From positions 23,501 to 87,500 of the forward strand of contig JAREIK010018646.1 in assembly GCA_029783825.1 (NCBI GenBank): a DNA stretch of 64,000 nucleotides. Reading direction: 5' to 3'. Positions within the stretch are counted from its first letter, which is position 1. Each line of letters starts with the position of its first letter. Both the position numbers and the translations under genes were made by a program. Source of the DNA: Sapria himalayana (Eukaryota; Streptophyta; Magnoliopsida; Malpighiales; Rafflesiaceae). The notes beneath the pieces are model-generated. The model searched no databases, was not told the DNA's origin, and was given only the letters and a program-made list of their open reading frames with translations. Below, piece after piece: positions 38,619 to 52,035 of this stretch.

Positions 38619-41600
38619 CTATTTGTCTATCTATCTATCTTTCTATCTATTCATCTATCTATCTATCTAACTTTCTATCTATCGATCTATCTATCTATAT
38701 ATCTATCTATCTATCTATCTATATGTTTATTAATCTATTTCTCTATTTTTTTTATTTTTTTATCTGTCTAAAATGACTATATGTTTATATATCTATTTAT
38801 CTAACTATCAACTATATATTTTTATTTATATATCTATCTATCTAACTAACTTACAGCATTTATGTCAATTAGTCTATTAGTCAATCAATCTATCTATATA
38901 TTTATCTATTTATTTATCTATCTATGAATCTATGTATCTATCTATTTGTTTATATAATTATCTGTCTATCTTTTTATCTATCTATCTATCAATTTATCTA
39001 ACTATCTATCTATCAATTTTTCAATTTGTCTATATCTTTATTTATCTATCTATCTATATATATATCTATCTATCTGTCTGTCTATCTTTCTATTTACCTA
39101 TCAATATCTCTATCTCTCTATCTATCTATTTATTTTTCAATCTAACTATCTAACTTTATAACTATCTATATGTCTAACTATTTAACTAGTTTTCTATTTA
39201 TTAGTCTTTTGATCTATTTATCTATCTGTCTATTTTTCTATCTATCGAATTATCTAACTTTCTAACTATCTATATGTCTATATGTCTAACTAGCTAACTA
39301 GTATTATATCTATCAGTCTTTTGTTCTATCTATCTATCTATCTGTTTATCAATCTATCAATTTGTATGTTTGTCTATCTGTTTATTGTTTATCTGTCTAT
39401 CTATTTCTGTGACTATCTAACTATCAATCATCAATCAATCAATCAATCTATCTATCTTTCTTTCTTTATTTTTATCTTATTATGTGTCTATCAATAAATT
39501 AATCTTTCTCACTATTTATCTTTCTGTATATATGTCTATCTATCTTTATGTTTATATGTCTATATGTGTATTTATCTACATATTTTCTATAAATCTATAT
39601 ATCTATCTATCTATCTATCTATCTTTTTATAAATCAATCAATCAATCATTCTTTTTATTTATCTTTATATTTTTAGTATATATATATGTCAATCTATATA
39701 TCTATCTATATGCCTATTAGTCTATGTTTTTATCAATATATTAATTTTTCTATCAATATGTCTATCTTTCTATCTAGATATCTATCTATTTATCTTTAAA
39801 TCTAACTATCTATCTCTTTATCTATCTATCTATCTATCTATCTATATATTACTCTATCTGCCTATCTATCTATATATCACTCTGTCTGCCTATCTATCTA
39901 TCATTCTATCTAGCTATCTTTCTAAGTGTCTATTCAATTATCTATCTGTCTATCTATCTACCTATTTGTTTAATTATCTTTTTGCATACCAAACTATCTC
40001 GTTAATTTTTTGTCTATTTATTTATATGTTTATCTATCTATAAGTCCATCTATTTATCTGTCTATCTATCCATCTATCTAACTTTTTATTATTCGATCTT
40101 TCTAACAGTCTTTATATAATTATTTGTCGAGCTGTATATCTATCTAACTATCTCTCTATCTATTAGTTTATTAATCTATTTACTATATATGTCAATTTAT
40201 TTATCTATCTATTTATCTATTTATATATTTTTTAAAATTATCAATCTATCTATATATCTATTTATCTATCTATCTGTATGTCTGTCAATTTGTTAGTCTT
40301 TCTAACTATATATCAATATATGTATCTACAAATCTATCTATTTATTTAATTATGTTTCTATGTATTTATCTATCTTCCTATTTATCTATCAAATTATCAG
40401 TCAATTTGTCTATCTGTCTATATATTTTTCAATCTATCTATCTATAAGTCTATATGTCTATCAATTTATTTAACTATCTATTTATTTTTATCTATATATC
40501 TGTCTATTTTTCTAAATGCCTACATTTTAATATATTTATTTGTGTAACTATCTATCTATTTGTGTAACTATATTTCTTTTTATTTTTCTATCTGTATAAC
40601 TATCTAACTATCTTTCTATCTATTAGGCTATTAGTTAATCTATATATCTATATATATATATATATATCTATCTATCTAAATATGTATCAGTCTATTTATC
40701 TGTCAATCAATCTATCTATCTATCTATCTTACCTATCTTTATGTCTATCTATCAATCTAAATATCTTTCTATCTAACTATATGACAATATGTTAATTGGT
40801 TTACATGTCAATATCTATATATGTCTATATGTTTATCTATTTATCTGTCTATCTAACTTTCTATTTAGCTATCTATCTGTCTGTCTATCTATTATCTATC
40901 TTTCGATTTATCTATGAATTAGCCTATCTATCTATTTTTATATCAGTGTATTTGTCTACATGTCTATAAGCATATCAATCAATCTATCTATCTATTTCTT
41001 TATTTGTATGTCTATCTTTCTTTCTGTCTATCTATCTATTTGTTTATCTAACTTTTTGTTTATCTATCTATCTATCTATAAATGTAAATATAAATCTATC
41101 AATCTATAATTCTATGTATTTGTCTATCTATCTATCTATCTATCATACTAACTATCTATCTATCTATTACTATCTATTATCTTTTTTATATCTATTTATA
41201 TTTTAATATATATATATATATATCTAACTATTTATATGTCTTTTTATTAAGGTCTTTCTTTCTATTTGTCTATCATCTATCAAACAATTGGTATATCTAT
41301 CTTTTTATCTATCATTCTATCTAACTATATGTCTATTTGTCAATTAGTCTATCTATTTGCCTTTCTATCTATTTATCTATGTAACTATATGTCAAATATA
41401 TATCTATCAATCTATTTATCTATATTTTCAATCATATCTATCATCTATGTGCCTATCTATCTTTCTATCTATCTAACTATCTATATATCTATGTATCTAT
41501 ATGTTTATATGTTAATCTATCTATCTATCTGTCTATCAATCTATTAATCTAACTATCTATCCCTCTACCCATCTAATTTTCTATCTATCTTTTCTATGTG

Positions 41601-41856
41601 ACTATCTGTCAATCAATCTTTATGTCTATCTATATGTGTAGAAGTCTATTTGACTACTTGTTTATCTAAAACGTATCAATCTATTTATTTATATATCTAT
41701 ATAACTATCTAATTGCCTAACTCTCTAGTTGTCTATCTATCTAACTATATAATTGACTTTATATTAATCACACTTTCTATCTATTAGTATATCAATCTAT
41801 CTATCATTCTATTTGACTATCTATCAATCTATCTATTTTTCTATCTATCTATCTAT

Positions 41857-41858
<2 letters not shown>

Positions 41859-41894
<36 letters not shown>

Positions 41895-41914
41895 GTGTGT
41901 GTGTGTGTGTGTGT
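41859..41914 (+). repeat. Compound (TA)n(TG)n microsatellite
   Basis: (TA)n at 41859-41892 passes through a short ATC junction into (TG)n at 41895-41914. Confidence 0.95.
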
Positions 41915-42222
41915 ATTTATCTAACTATCTACCTATCTGTCAATCTATCTATATATCTATGTGACCATCAATCTATATATCAATTTATCTTTCAGATTAT
42001 ATGCCTATCTACCTATATGTCTATATGTCTATTTATCTATATATATCTCACTCTATTTATCTATCTACCAAGTATCTATCTGCTTATATGCCTATCTATA
42101 GATCTACCTATTTTTCTATCTATTTTTATATCTACCGTTCAAACTATATATATATATATATTTCTATCTATTTATCTTTCTTTTTGTCTATCTTTATATC
42201 TATCTATATATTTATTAATGTG

Positions 42223-42228
<6 letters not shown>

Positions 42229-42301
<73 letters not shown>
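42229..42301 (+). repeat. Compound (TA)n(TG)n microsatellite
   Basis: (TA)n at 42229-42262 runs directly into (TG)n at 42263-42301, in the same order and strand as the tracts at 41859 and 62465. Confidence 0.95.
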
Positions 42302-42302
<1 letters not shown>

Positions 42303-44849
42303 TATATGACTTTTTTTTATCAGTCTATCTTTTTATCTATCGATCTATCTATATGTTTATCATTCTAACTGTCTATATGTGTATTTTTATTTCTATATAT
42401 ATGGATATCTATCTATCTCTCTCTCTCTCTTTCAATCTATTTGTTTATCTATCTATCTGTCTATCTGCCTATCTGTCTATATATCTATTTTCTTTATATC
42501 TATCTATATATCTATCTTTTGATTTATCTGCCTATTTGTCTATATGTCTATATATTTAAATGCCTATCTTTCTATTTATCAAACTATCAATTTGTCTTTT
42601 ATCTAATTTTCTATATATATATTTATCTATCTATCTGGGTATCTATATATCTATATATCATTGTATATGTCTATTTGTGCAACTATCTATCTATCTATCA
42701 TGTCTGTCTATTTATTTATTTGTATATCTATCTATCTATTTATCTATCTTTTTGTCCATCTGACAGTCTATGTATATGTATATCTGTTTATCTATCTATT
42801 TTTGTATTTATCAATCTATCATTGTATAAATCTTGTATGTGTGTATCTATCTATCTTTCTATTTGTCTGACTATCTAATTGTGTTTTAGTCTATAAGTCA
42901 GTCTATCTATCTTTATATCTATATCTTTATCTCTCTATCTGTCTATCAATCAATTAATCTATCCATCTACATATCTATTTATCTATTTATCATTCTAAAA
43001 GTCAATATGTCTATCTACCTTTGTATATATCTATCTATAATTCTTTCAATCTACGTGCCTCTCTATTTATCTATCTTTCTGACTATCTCTCTATTAGTGT
43101 ATTTTTCTATGTGTCTATCTGTCTATCTGTCTATATGACTTTCTATCTATTTTTCTATCTATTTATTTATTTATCTATCTATTTATCTTTATGTCAATTA
43201 GTCTGTGTATTTGTCTATATGCCAATCTGTAGTTCTATCTATCTATCTATCTGTCAATCTATCTTTCTACATATCTGTATATCTATCTATCTTTCTATCT
43301 AAATGTATGTGTAGTTGTCTATAGATTTATCTTTCAACTTCTAAATTTGTCTTTTTGTATATCTCTTTATCTATTTATATGTCTATCTTTCTATCTATAT
43401 TTGTGTATTATCTATCTTTCTATCTATTTATCTATCTATCTTTATATCTATATATGTATATATCAATGTGTTAATCCATCTATCTATCGATTTATATGTA
43501 TATTTATCTATCTATCGGTCTATCTGTTTATTTGCTTATCCGTCTATTTTCCTATCAACTATATATCTTTATACTAATCTGTATATATATATATATATAT
43601 GTATATAAGCCTATATATCTCTCTCTATCTATCTACCTAACTATCTATCTGCCTAAACATCTATCTATCTAATGATCTTTCTACCTATCTATCAATCTAT
43701 CTATTCACTATCTATCTATCTATTTATCTATATGTATATTTATCTATCTATATATCTTTTTATCTATCTATTAATCTTTATGTTTATCTATCTATGTATA
43801 TATCTATGTATCTATATATCTATCTATCCATCTATCTCTCTATCTATGTTTATATCTATCTATCAGTCTATCTATCTATTTATCTATTTTTTTATCTATC
43901 TGTCTATCTATCTATCTGCATATTAGCCTATCTATATAACATTTAACAATCTATTTTGTTATCTATCTATTTCTCTATCTAACTTTCAAACATTCTATCT
44001 ATCAAAAAATCTATCTATCTAACCATCAATCGATCTAACTATCTACCTATCAATCTATATGTGCATTTGTCTATCTATCTATCTATCTATACATATGTCT
44101 AACTATATAATGACTATCTATCTATCTTTCTATTTGTCTATCCATCTATCTTTTTGTTGATTTATCTTTCTATCTTTTTGTCTATCTCTCTATGTCTCTA
44201 TCTATCTATATATTTATCTATCTTACTATATATGAATCTTTATATCTATCAATTTGTCCATCATTATATATGTCTATCTATCTATCTATATATAAGTCTA
44301 TATGTCAATCTGTCTTTCTGGCTATCTATTTATTTATTTATTTTTCTATATATTTTTCTATGTATATATCTAGTAATCTATAAATCTATTTATATGTCTA
44401 TCTATCTATCTATTTATCCATCTATCTATCTGTTTATTTATTTATCTTTCATTAAGTCTATCTATCTAGTTACCTATCTACTTATCTACTTATACGTCTA
44501 TCTATCTATCTATTTATGTATATATCTATCTATCTATTTATCTAATTATCTATCTATCTGTAAATTTGTCTATTTATTTTTTGATATGTCTATCTATCTA
44601 TCTCTCTATATGTCTATCAATCTATTTTTCTATCTATCTATCTATCTTTCTATCTATATATTAGACTATTTTTTTACCAATCTATATTTCTATCTATGTA
44701 TTTATCAATCTATAATTTTATAAATATATGCATCTATATATTTATTTATCTATTTGTCTATCTATTTAACTATCTAACTATCAATTTATTTATCTATCTA
44801 ATAATATAATATATGTTTCTGTCTATATGTCGATCAATCTATCTATTTA

Positions 44850-44856
<7 letters not shown>

Positions 44857-44890
<34 letters not shown>
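44857..44890. repeat. (AT)n microsatellite
   Basis: Uninterrupted AT run within the TCTA array. Confidence 0.9.
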
Positions 44891-44892
<2 letters not shown>

Positions 44893-45235
44893 ATCCATCT
44901 ATCTATGTATTTGTCTTTCTTCCAATCTATTTATATATCTATCTTTCTATATGAATATCTATATATCAGTCTATTTGTATATCTATCTATATATCTACTT
45001 ATCTACCTATATGCCTATCTATCTATCTGTCTATCTATTTATCTATCTATATGTTTATCTATCTTTGTATATGTCTATTTATCTATCAATCAATCTATCT
45101 ATCTATACGTCCTTCAATATGGTAGTCTATCTGTTCATATATCTATCTATCTATATATCTATATACCAATCTATCTATTAATTTATCTCCCCAACTATCT
45201 ATCTATCTCTTTGTCTATATGTCTTTATGTCTATA

Positions 45236-45272
45236 TATATATATATATATATATCTCTCTCTCTCTCTCTTT
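45236..45272. repeat. (TA)n followed by (TC)n microsatellite
   Basis: About 18 bp of alternating TA is followed by about 18 bp of alternating TC within the TCTA array. Confidence 0.9.
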
Positions 45273-47379
45273 ATCTATCTTTCTATTTATCGATATATTA
45301 TTTGTTTCTCTATTTGTCTAAATATATATGTATCTATTTATCTTTCTATTTATCCATCTTTCAATCTATCTATATGCCCATTGGTCTATGTATTTGTCTA
45401 TCTATCTATTTGCCTATATGTCTATCTATCTATCTATATATTTATCATTCAATCAATCTATCTATATATCTATCAATTTATTTTTCAATTTATCTATCTA
45501 TCTATCTATAAATCTTTTTATCTATATATCTATGTGTCTATGTGTCTATCAATCTATATCTATATTTGACTAATAATCTAACTCTCTATCTCTCTATCTA
45601 ACTAACTATCTATCTTTTTATGTGTCTATCTATCTATATGTCTATATGTTTATCATCTATATGTGTATAAATGTATATGTCGATTTGTCTATTCGTCTAT
45701 CTGTCAATTTATCAATCTATTAATTTGACTATCTATCTAACTATATATTTTCTAACTATGTAACTGTCTATATATCTACCTCTCTATCTATCTAACTATC
45801 TAAATGTCTATCTATATATCTTTATATTTATCTATATATGTATATATCTTTCTATTTGTCTGACTATATACCTATCTTTTATCTATATATCTATATGATT
45901 TATTTTTCTAGCTGTCTATATGTTTAGTTATCTATCAATATATGTGTCTATTTATTTTCTATCTACCAATCTCTTTATCTATTTATCTATATATCTAGCT
46001 ATTTGACTATATGGCTATCAATCTATTTATTTTTTATCTATCTACCTATCTGCTTTTCTCCCTATCTATCTATCTATCAATCTATCTATCTATTTTTGGT
46101 CTATTTATCTTTCAATCTATTTATCTATCTTTCTGTTTATCAATCTAACTATCTATATGTCTATCTATATATCTGTATATCTACCTATCTTTCTATCTTT
46201 CTATTTGTTTATCATCTATCAATCTATTGGTCTATTTGTCAATCTATCTATTATTCTATTTGGTCTATCTATCTATCAATGTATTTTTCTATCTATATAA
46301 CTAACTTTCTATATATATATATATATGTAACTATATTTTTGCTTATCTTTTTATCTATTTATCTATCTAAATATCTATCTATTTATCAATCTTTTATCTG
46401 TCTATTTATCTATGTTTCTATCAATCTATCTATTTGTCTCTATGTCTAACTATTTGTGTGTCTATATGCTTATATATCTATCTATTTATCATTCAATCAA
46501 ACTATTTATATATCATTCAATCTATCAATCTATATGTCAATCAATATATTAGTCTATCTGTCTATATATCTTTATGTCTATCTATATTTCTTATTAAATT
46601 TCTATTTGTCTATTTGCCTATATGTCTATCTATTGTCTTTCTATATGTCTATCCCTCTATCTATCTATTTATCTTTTTAAGTGTCTATCTGTCTATATGT
46701 CTATATGTTTATCTATCAATAATTGTATATGTCTTTTTCTATATTTGTCTATCTATCTACCTATCAATATATCAATCTACTTATCTATCTATATAACTAC
46801 ATAATTTTCTAATATCTAACTTTCTAGCTATCAATCTATATATCAATCTAACTTTCTAATTGTCTTTCAGTCTAATATCATTCTACCTACCTGTCTATTT
46901 ATCTTTCTATCTATCATTCTATTTGTCTATCTATCTATCTATTTGATTATCTATATGTCTCTTATGTATTTATCTATCAATCAATCAATCTACCTATCTA
47001 ATTATCTCTCTATCTTTTATCTGTCTATATGTCTATTTATCTATCTATCTATAAGTCTATTTGACTATTTGTTTATCTATCTATTTATTTATGTATCTAA
47101 CTATGTAGATATCAAATTGTTAATTTGTAAATCTATGTATATATCTATCTATCTTTCTTTATATCTATCTATCTATCTAACTATGTAACTATCTATTTCT
47201 CTATATGTCTAGGTATATAATTGTGTTTATGTCTAAGTCTATTAATCTATCTATTTATATGTTTTTCTATCTATCTATCTATCTTTTTATATGGCAATTA
47301 GTTTATTTATTTATTTGTCTATCTTTCTATATGTTTATCAGTTTATATGTCTCTCTCTTTCTGCCTATCTAGCTATGTG

Positions 47380-47381
<2 letters not shown>

Positions 47382-47416
<35 letters not shown>
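47382..47416. repeat. (AT)n microsatellite
   Basis: Uninterrupted AT run within the TCTA array. Confidence 0.9.
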
Positions 47417-47419
<3 letters not shown>

Positions 47420-49359
47420 TATGTGTCAATCAATCAATTTATCTAAGTGTCTATTTTCTATCTGTTTTTATTTCAATCTATTTATTTATCTATCTATCTG
47501 TATATTTATCTATCTTTATATCTATTTATTTATTTATCTTTATATCTTTTTATTTGTCTTCCAACTATCAATCTATTTCCATATCTATCTATCTTTCTGT
47601 CTATCATTCTATTTGTCTATCTATATATGTATCTTTTTACCTATCTAACAATCAATCAATCAATCACTATATCTATCTATCAAGATATCTATCAATATAT
47701 TTATCTATTTAACTATATATTTTTATATGACTATTTTTCTATCTATCTATTGGTCTAACTATCTATCTATATGTATGTATATTTGTTTATCTATCAATCT
47801 ATCTATATGTCTATTAGTCTATCTAATTGTCTATCTCTCAATTTGTCTTTGTGTCTATATGTCTATCAATCTATCTATATATCTATATATCTATTTATTA
47901 TTCATTCAATCAATATATGTATATATATATATATATATATGTATGTATCAATTAATGTGTCAATCTCACATTCTATCTATCTATCTAACTATCTATCTAT
48001 CTATCTATCTATCTATATATCTATTTATCTATCTCTCTATCTATCTATCTATCTTCATATCTATTTATTTATCTTTCCATCTATCTGTCTATATGTAGTT
48101 TTGTCTATCTCTATATCTAACTATATGTATATCTTTCTATGTGTATGTTTACCTATCTATCTATCTATATATATGTCTATCTATCTATATGTGAATATGT
48201 CTATTTGTCTATTTGTCTATCTGTCTATCTATCAATTTACCAATCTATTTATCTGTCTATCTAACGATCTAACTATCTAACTATCTATTTGTTTATCTAT
48301 CAAAATATCTTGCTATATTTATATCGATTAGTCATTCATTCTATAAGTCTATCTATTTGTGATTCTATTTGTTTATCTATTATCTATCTATCTATTTCTC
48401 TAAATATCTATCTATCTATTTGTCTAAATATCTATCTATCTATAAATCTATTTGTGTATCTATCTATCTATATTTCTACCTATCTGTCTATCTAATAATA
48501 TGTCTGTCTATGTGACTATCTTTATATCTATCTATCTTTATTTCTAATTTTCTAATTATTTGTCTATATGTCTACCCCTCTATTTATTTAAATCTTTATT
48601 TATCACACTATCTATTTACCTATCTGTCTATCTATCTCTCTAACTATCTTTCTATCTATCTATCTATCTATCTTTTTATATATCTATCTATTTTAGTATT
48701 TATCTTTCTATCTCTTTATTTGTACATCTAGTTATTGATCTATCCATATATCTATCTATAAATTTGTCTTTCTATCAAACAATTTGTGAATCTATCTATC
48801 TATTTATATGTCCATCTATCTATCTATCTATCTACCTATCTATCTATCTATATATTTTTCTATCTATCTATCTATCTACTATCTATTTGTCTATCTATCT
48901 ATCTATTTATTTGTCTAACTATCTATTTGTCTATTTCTCAATCTGTTTATTTTTTTATATGTTTATCTATCTATCTATTTATTTATCTATTTATTTGTCT
49001 ATCAAACTTTCTATCAATCAATCAATCTATCTATCTATCTATGTATTTGTCAATTTGTCAATATGTCTATCTATCTTTATGTTAATTATCAATCTATCTA
49101 TCTTTCTTCTATCTATTTATTTCACTATCTACCTATCTATTTATTTTTCTATCTATCTACCCATTTATCTATCTATCCATCATTATAATTATATATATAT
49201 ATATGTCTATCTATATGCCTATTTGTTTATCTATCTGTCTATCTATTTTTCTATCTATCTTTTATTTGTCTATCTGTCTATATATCTTTTTATTTATCTA
49301 TCTGACTATCTATATATCTAATTATCTCTCTATCTATCTATCTCTCAATTTATCTATCT

Positions 49360-49503
49360 ATCTATTTATCTATATGTCTATCTTTGTATCTTTTTATTTG
49401 TCTATTTATCTATCTATCTATTTATCTATCTATCTATTTATCTATATGTCTATCTTTGTATCTTTTTATCTGTCTATTTATCTATCTTTATCTGCCTATC
49501 TAT
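49360..49503 (+). repeat. 72-bp tandem duplication in TCTA array
   Basis: The rare word TATATGTCTATCTTTGTATC occurs at 49371 and 49443, followed each time by TTTTTAT and TGTCTATTTATC. Confidence 0.85.
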
Positions 49504-50039
49504 GTATATTTCTCTGTTCTATGTGTCTATGTGTATATCTATCTATCAATTATCTATCTATCTATTTGCCTATATGTCTATCTATCTATCTAATTGTATA
49601 TCTTTCTATTTATCTATCTATATGTCTCTCTTTCTATTTATCTATCTATCTATGTGTCCATCTGTCTGTTTGTCTAACATTCTATCTATCTATTTATCTG
49701 TCTAATCTATCAATATTTCTACCTATTTATCTATCTATCTATTTATTTGTCTATTGTTTATCTTTATCTCATTATATCTATCTATCTATCTATATCTCTA
49801 TCTGGCTATTTATCTATTTATCTATTTTTCTATCTATTTTTATATCTATCTTTCTATCTCTCTATCTACCTATCTATCTATCTATCTAATTATCTAACTA
49901 TCTATCTATCTGTATATCTATCATTCTGTCAAACAATCTATCTATCTAATTGTTTTTCTTTATATCTATCAATCTCTTTATATATCTATCTATCTATATA
50001 TTTATTTATCTATCACTCAGTCTATATAGCTATCTATCT

Positions 50040-50545
50040 CACTACAAAAAAGCTCAAATAGTTAGAGTAATTTCCCTAGCTATTTGGGCTTATTCCATCA
50101 CTAAAATATAATAATGATGGATTTATGCGAGAAATTATCCCAAGCTAAAGTACATGTCGCAAATTATTAATGAGAAAACTAAATTCCTTTCCAAATTTTT
50201 TAACGTCAGAAATTCCCGAGCTAATTATATTTTTTTCTTGCTAATTTTGATTGTAATTATAAGTTATAGAAAAGTCTCTAGCTAAATTAAAGAGAAAAAA
50301 ATCCCTAGCTATTTTTATTTCAAAATTATTTTCACAATTTTATTTTTTTACAAAATATTTGATTACATATTTTTAAGTTTTTATATTAAATTGAATAAAA
50401 ACATAAAATATAAATCAATATTTATAATTAACAAAAAAAAAAGTAGTTAATATATTATTTTGATACAATTTGTTACATAGTTAAAACAAAAACATAACAA
50501 TATTTTATTACACCTTATTCTTCATCAATGTATCTAACGATAGTG
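50040..50545 (+). repeat. CACTA element 2, 5' terminal and subterminal repeat
   Basis: CACTACAAAAAAGCTC is followed by repeated TTCCCTAGCTATTTGGG, CTCTAGCTAAATT and ATCCCTAGCTATTTTT motifs, then GTTACATAGTTAAAACAAAA, also present at both ends of element 1. Confidence 0.85.
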
Positions 50546-50990
50546 CGTAAAGTTTAATTTATCTGTGAAATTGATATTGCTTTCTCTCCCTCAGCTCCTC
50601 TACTCACCATCTTTCTCCTACTATAAAGCAATCCTAGTCTTCCTACGTCATGTCTAGTAAAATTCTAATTTCTACGTTTCTACAAATAGGGAAAGAACGA
50701 CCTCGTTGATGAAGCCTATGTAGTGCAGAGCTCCATTTTTGAATTGGGAGCCACCACTAGAGAAAGTGAGATATTTGCATGTAACTTTAACCCTTTTCTA
50801 ATGTCCCTTCTCTTCTCCAAGTTCGTATGGAACACATTATGGAATCATATCCGTATGAAATTTAAACCAATAAATCAAATTAAAATAAATAAATAAAAAA
50901 AGTTTTATTTTGATAAAATATGGTAAAATTATACAATACAACTTATACTATATATATATTACTATAGTATATATGTACATATATACTACG
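50546..50990 (+). promoter_or_regulatory. CACTA element 2 leader, homologous to the duplicated leader of element 1
   Basis: Shares TTGCTTTCTCTCCCTCA, CATGTCTAGTAAA and AATTTAAACCAATAAATCAA with the inward reading of 12601-12850, and ends in one remnant palindrome stretch (TATATATGTACATATATAC). About 170 bp of extra sequence (around 50680-50840) interrupts it and the TATAAAAG motif is not preserved, so promoter activity is doubtful. Confidence 0.5.
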
Positions 50991-50994
50991 GAAA

Positions 50995-51145
50995 AAACAA
51001 ATTCAAATCCCCAACCCTGATGTCCCTAGCCATAACGTCATATTCATTGCCAACGATATCACCACAAACCATAGATTCCAAAATATCAAATGTCATAAAA
51101 TCATAGTTCAAGGGAGGAATGACATTAGGCGCCTATGAAATGTTA
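50995..51145 (-). pseudogene. Unidentified exon-like segment
   Basis: On the minus strand an AG acceptor (CATAG) is followed by an uninterrupted frame of about 48 codons. It contains APNVIPPLNYDFMTFDILES, then VCGDIVGNEYDVMARDIRVG, before a TAG stop. Composition and the lack of stops look like real protein sequence. It lies next to the captured TPP2 and DapF exons on the same strand, so it may be another captured exon. The family was not recognised. Confidence 0.35.
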
Positions 51146-51588
51146 GAAATGCACATTTAGTAATTATCTAGTATTCACTACTTGATAGAGATATCTTTAA
51201 CTCGCATATCTAAAAACACATATCTAAAAACTCATGATCTAGTATTCACAGTAAATATGTTTATATCATATTAACCTATAAAATTTTTTAAAAAATAAAG
51301 CTTTGTGAATAGGAATGTGCCTTAGGCACTACCAAGGCTAGGAATTCCTTGCCTTGGTAGTTTAAGACACACACAATGCAAACATGTGGACTATTATATG
51401 TGTATGCACACATGAAATGTAATATTATAATATATGTTTCTTTCTCTCTTTAGCTCATTAACATCTAAAAATCTTAATATATAAATTAATAGAACATATA
51501 AATGTGCAATGTGAATATATAATTCTTATTGTATTAAGGCAACCCACATATGTTAATGGCCATTACCATCTAGCTCATTACCATCTAC
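51146..51588. other. AT-rich spacer within element 2, nothing recognised
   Basis: Contains a short inverted repeat (TAGGCACTACCAAGGC...CCTTGCCTTGGTAG around 51330-51360). No further exon was recognised. Confidence 0.4.
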
Positions 51589-51665
51589 CTTGATACCAAA
51601 GTTTATATCACATAGCTTCACTGCTTGCTCCTGAGTAATCATAGGTTGCAAGGAGTCCCTATTAT
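51589..51665 (-). pseudogene. Captured exon of diaminopimelate epimerase (DapF)
   Basis: On the minus strand a GCAAG acceptor precedes 77 bases reading (D)[19 protein letters not shown] followed by INFGIK, then a GTAGAT donor. The NRDS...[15 protein letters not shown] pattern is the N-terminal region of plant DapF, the chloroplast enzyme that converts LL- to meso-diaminopimelate in lysine synthesis. Only this one exon is present, without the active-site cysteine regions, so no enzyme can be made. It lies antisense to the transposon genes, 47 bp from a TPP2 exon, although the two host genes are unrelated. Confidence 0.75.
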
Positions 51666-51711
51666 CTTGCTAAATCAAACTTGTCGAAAAAAATATCAAG
51701 AGCTAATAGTG

Positions 51712-51814
51712 AACGAATACAGGATGTGGTACCACCAGGGGCACCAACGGTGCTTAATGCTGGATAACTATTGCTAGTACTACTAAAAAACACATAATGC
51801 TGCTTGCACACAAC
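51712..51814 (-). pseudogene. Captured exon of tripeptidyl peptidase II (TPP2), second
   Basis: After a GAGTAG acceptor, the minus strand reads VVCKQHYVFFSSTSNSYPAL then STVGAPGGTTSCI. This follows the subtilisin-type domain of plant TPP2 (pattern VFVSSAGNSGPALSTVGAPGGT), in which the Asn of the SSAGN motif is the oxyanion-hole residue. Here the motif is SSTSN. The exon directly continues the one at 51906-51989, as in the host gene. The exact 3' limit is uncertain. It is a fragment and non-functional. Confidence 0.78.
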
Positions 51815-51905
51815 CTACTCACAATTCAGGGCAAACAAACATATGCTTAGAAACACAAAATATGGAACAACATGAGAATCAATTATTAATAGCTATAACA
51901 TAAAC

Positions 51906-51989
51906 TTCATTAACAAGATCAATAAAATGACCATATTCTAGAAGTAAAGTGAGCTCGCCATAGCTCATATTGATGAGATCGCATTTATG
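51906..51989 (-). pseudogene. Captured exon of tripeptidyl peptidase II (TPP2), first
   Basis: Exactly 28 codons on the minus strand: HKCDLINMSYGELTLLLEYG followed by HFIDLVNE. They are bounded by a TTTTATGCAG acceptor and a GTTTATG donor. The match to the plant TPP2 pattern HKCDLINMSYGEP-LLPDYGRF-DLVNE is very close. TPP2 is a large cytosolic serine peptidase that removes tripeptides from peptide N-termini. The two exons are joined by a short intron-like spacer (51815-51905), implying capture of genomic DNA and not of a spliced message. They lie antisense to element 2. Confidence 0.85.
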
Positions 51990-52035
51990 CTGCATAAAAG
52001 CAAGTGTTTTCACCATTTGAATGTCATTATCTAGA

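Larger units (their letters stand above)
26235..50039 (+). repeat. Degenerate (TCTA)n / GATA-class satellite, block B (23.8 kb)
   Basis: Same repeat and same strand orientation as blocks A and C, so the three blocks are best read as one array split by insertions. Variants TCTG, TCTT, TCAA, TTTA and TATA are interspersed throughout. Embedded pure (TA)n, (TA)n(TG)n and short higher-order duplications are listed separately. No gene, RNA or foreign insertion was recognised over the whole block. All + strand open frames are Ser-Ile-Tyr-Leu artefacts. Confidence 0.98.

Noticed and set aside
26235..50039. CRISPR-like alternation of repeats and spacers
   Set aside because: The repeats are 4 bp and degenerate with no constant-length direct repeat and spacer, and the context is a plant genome.
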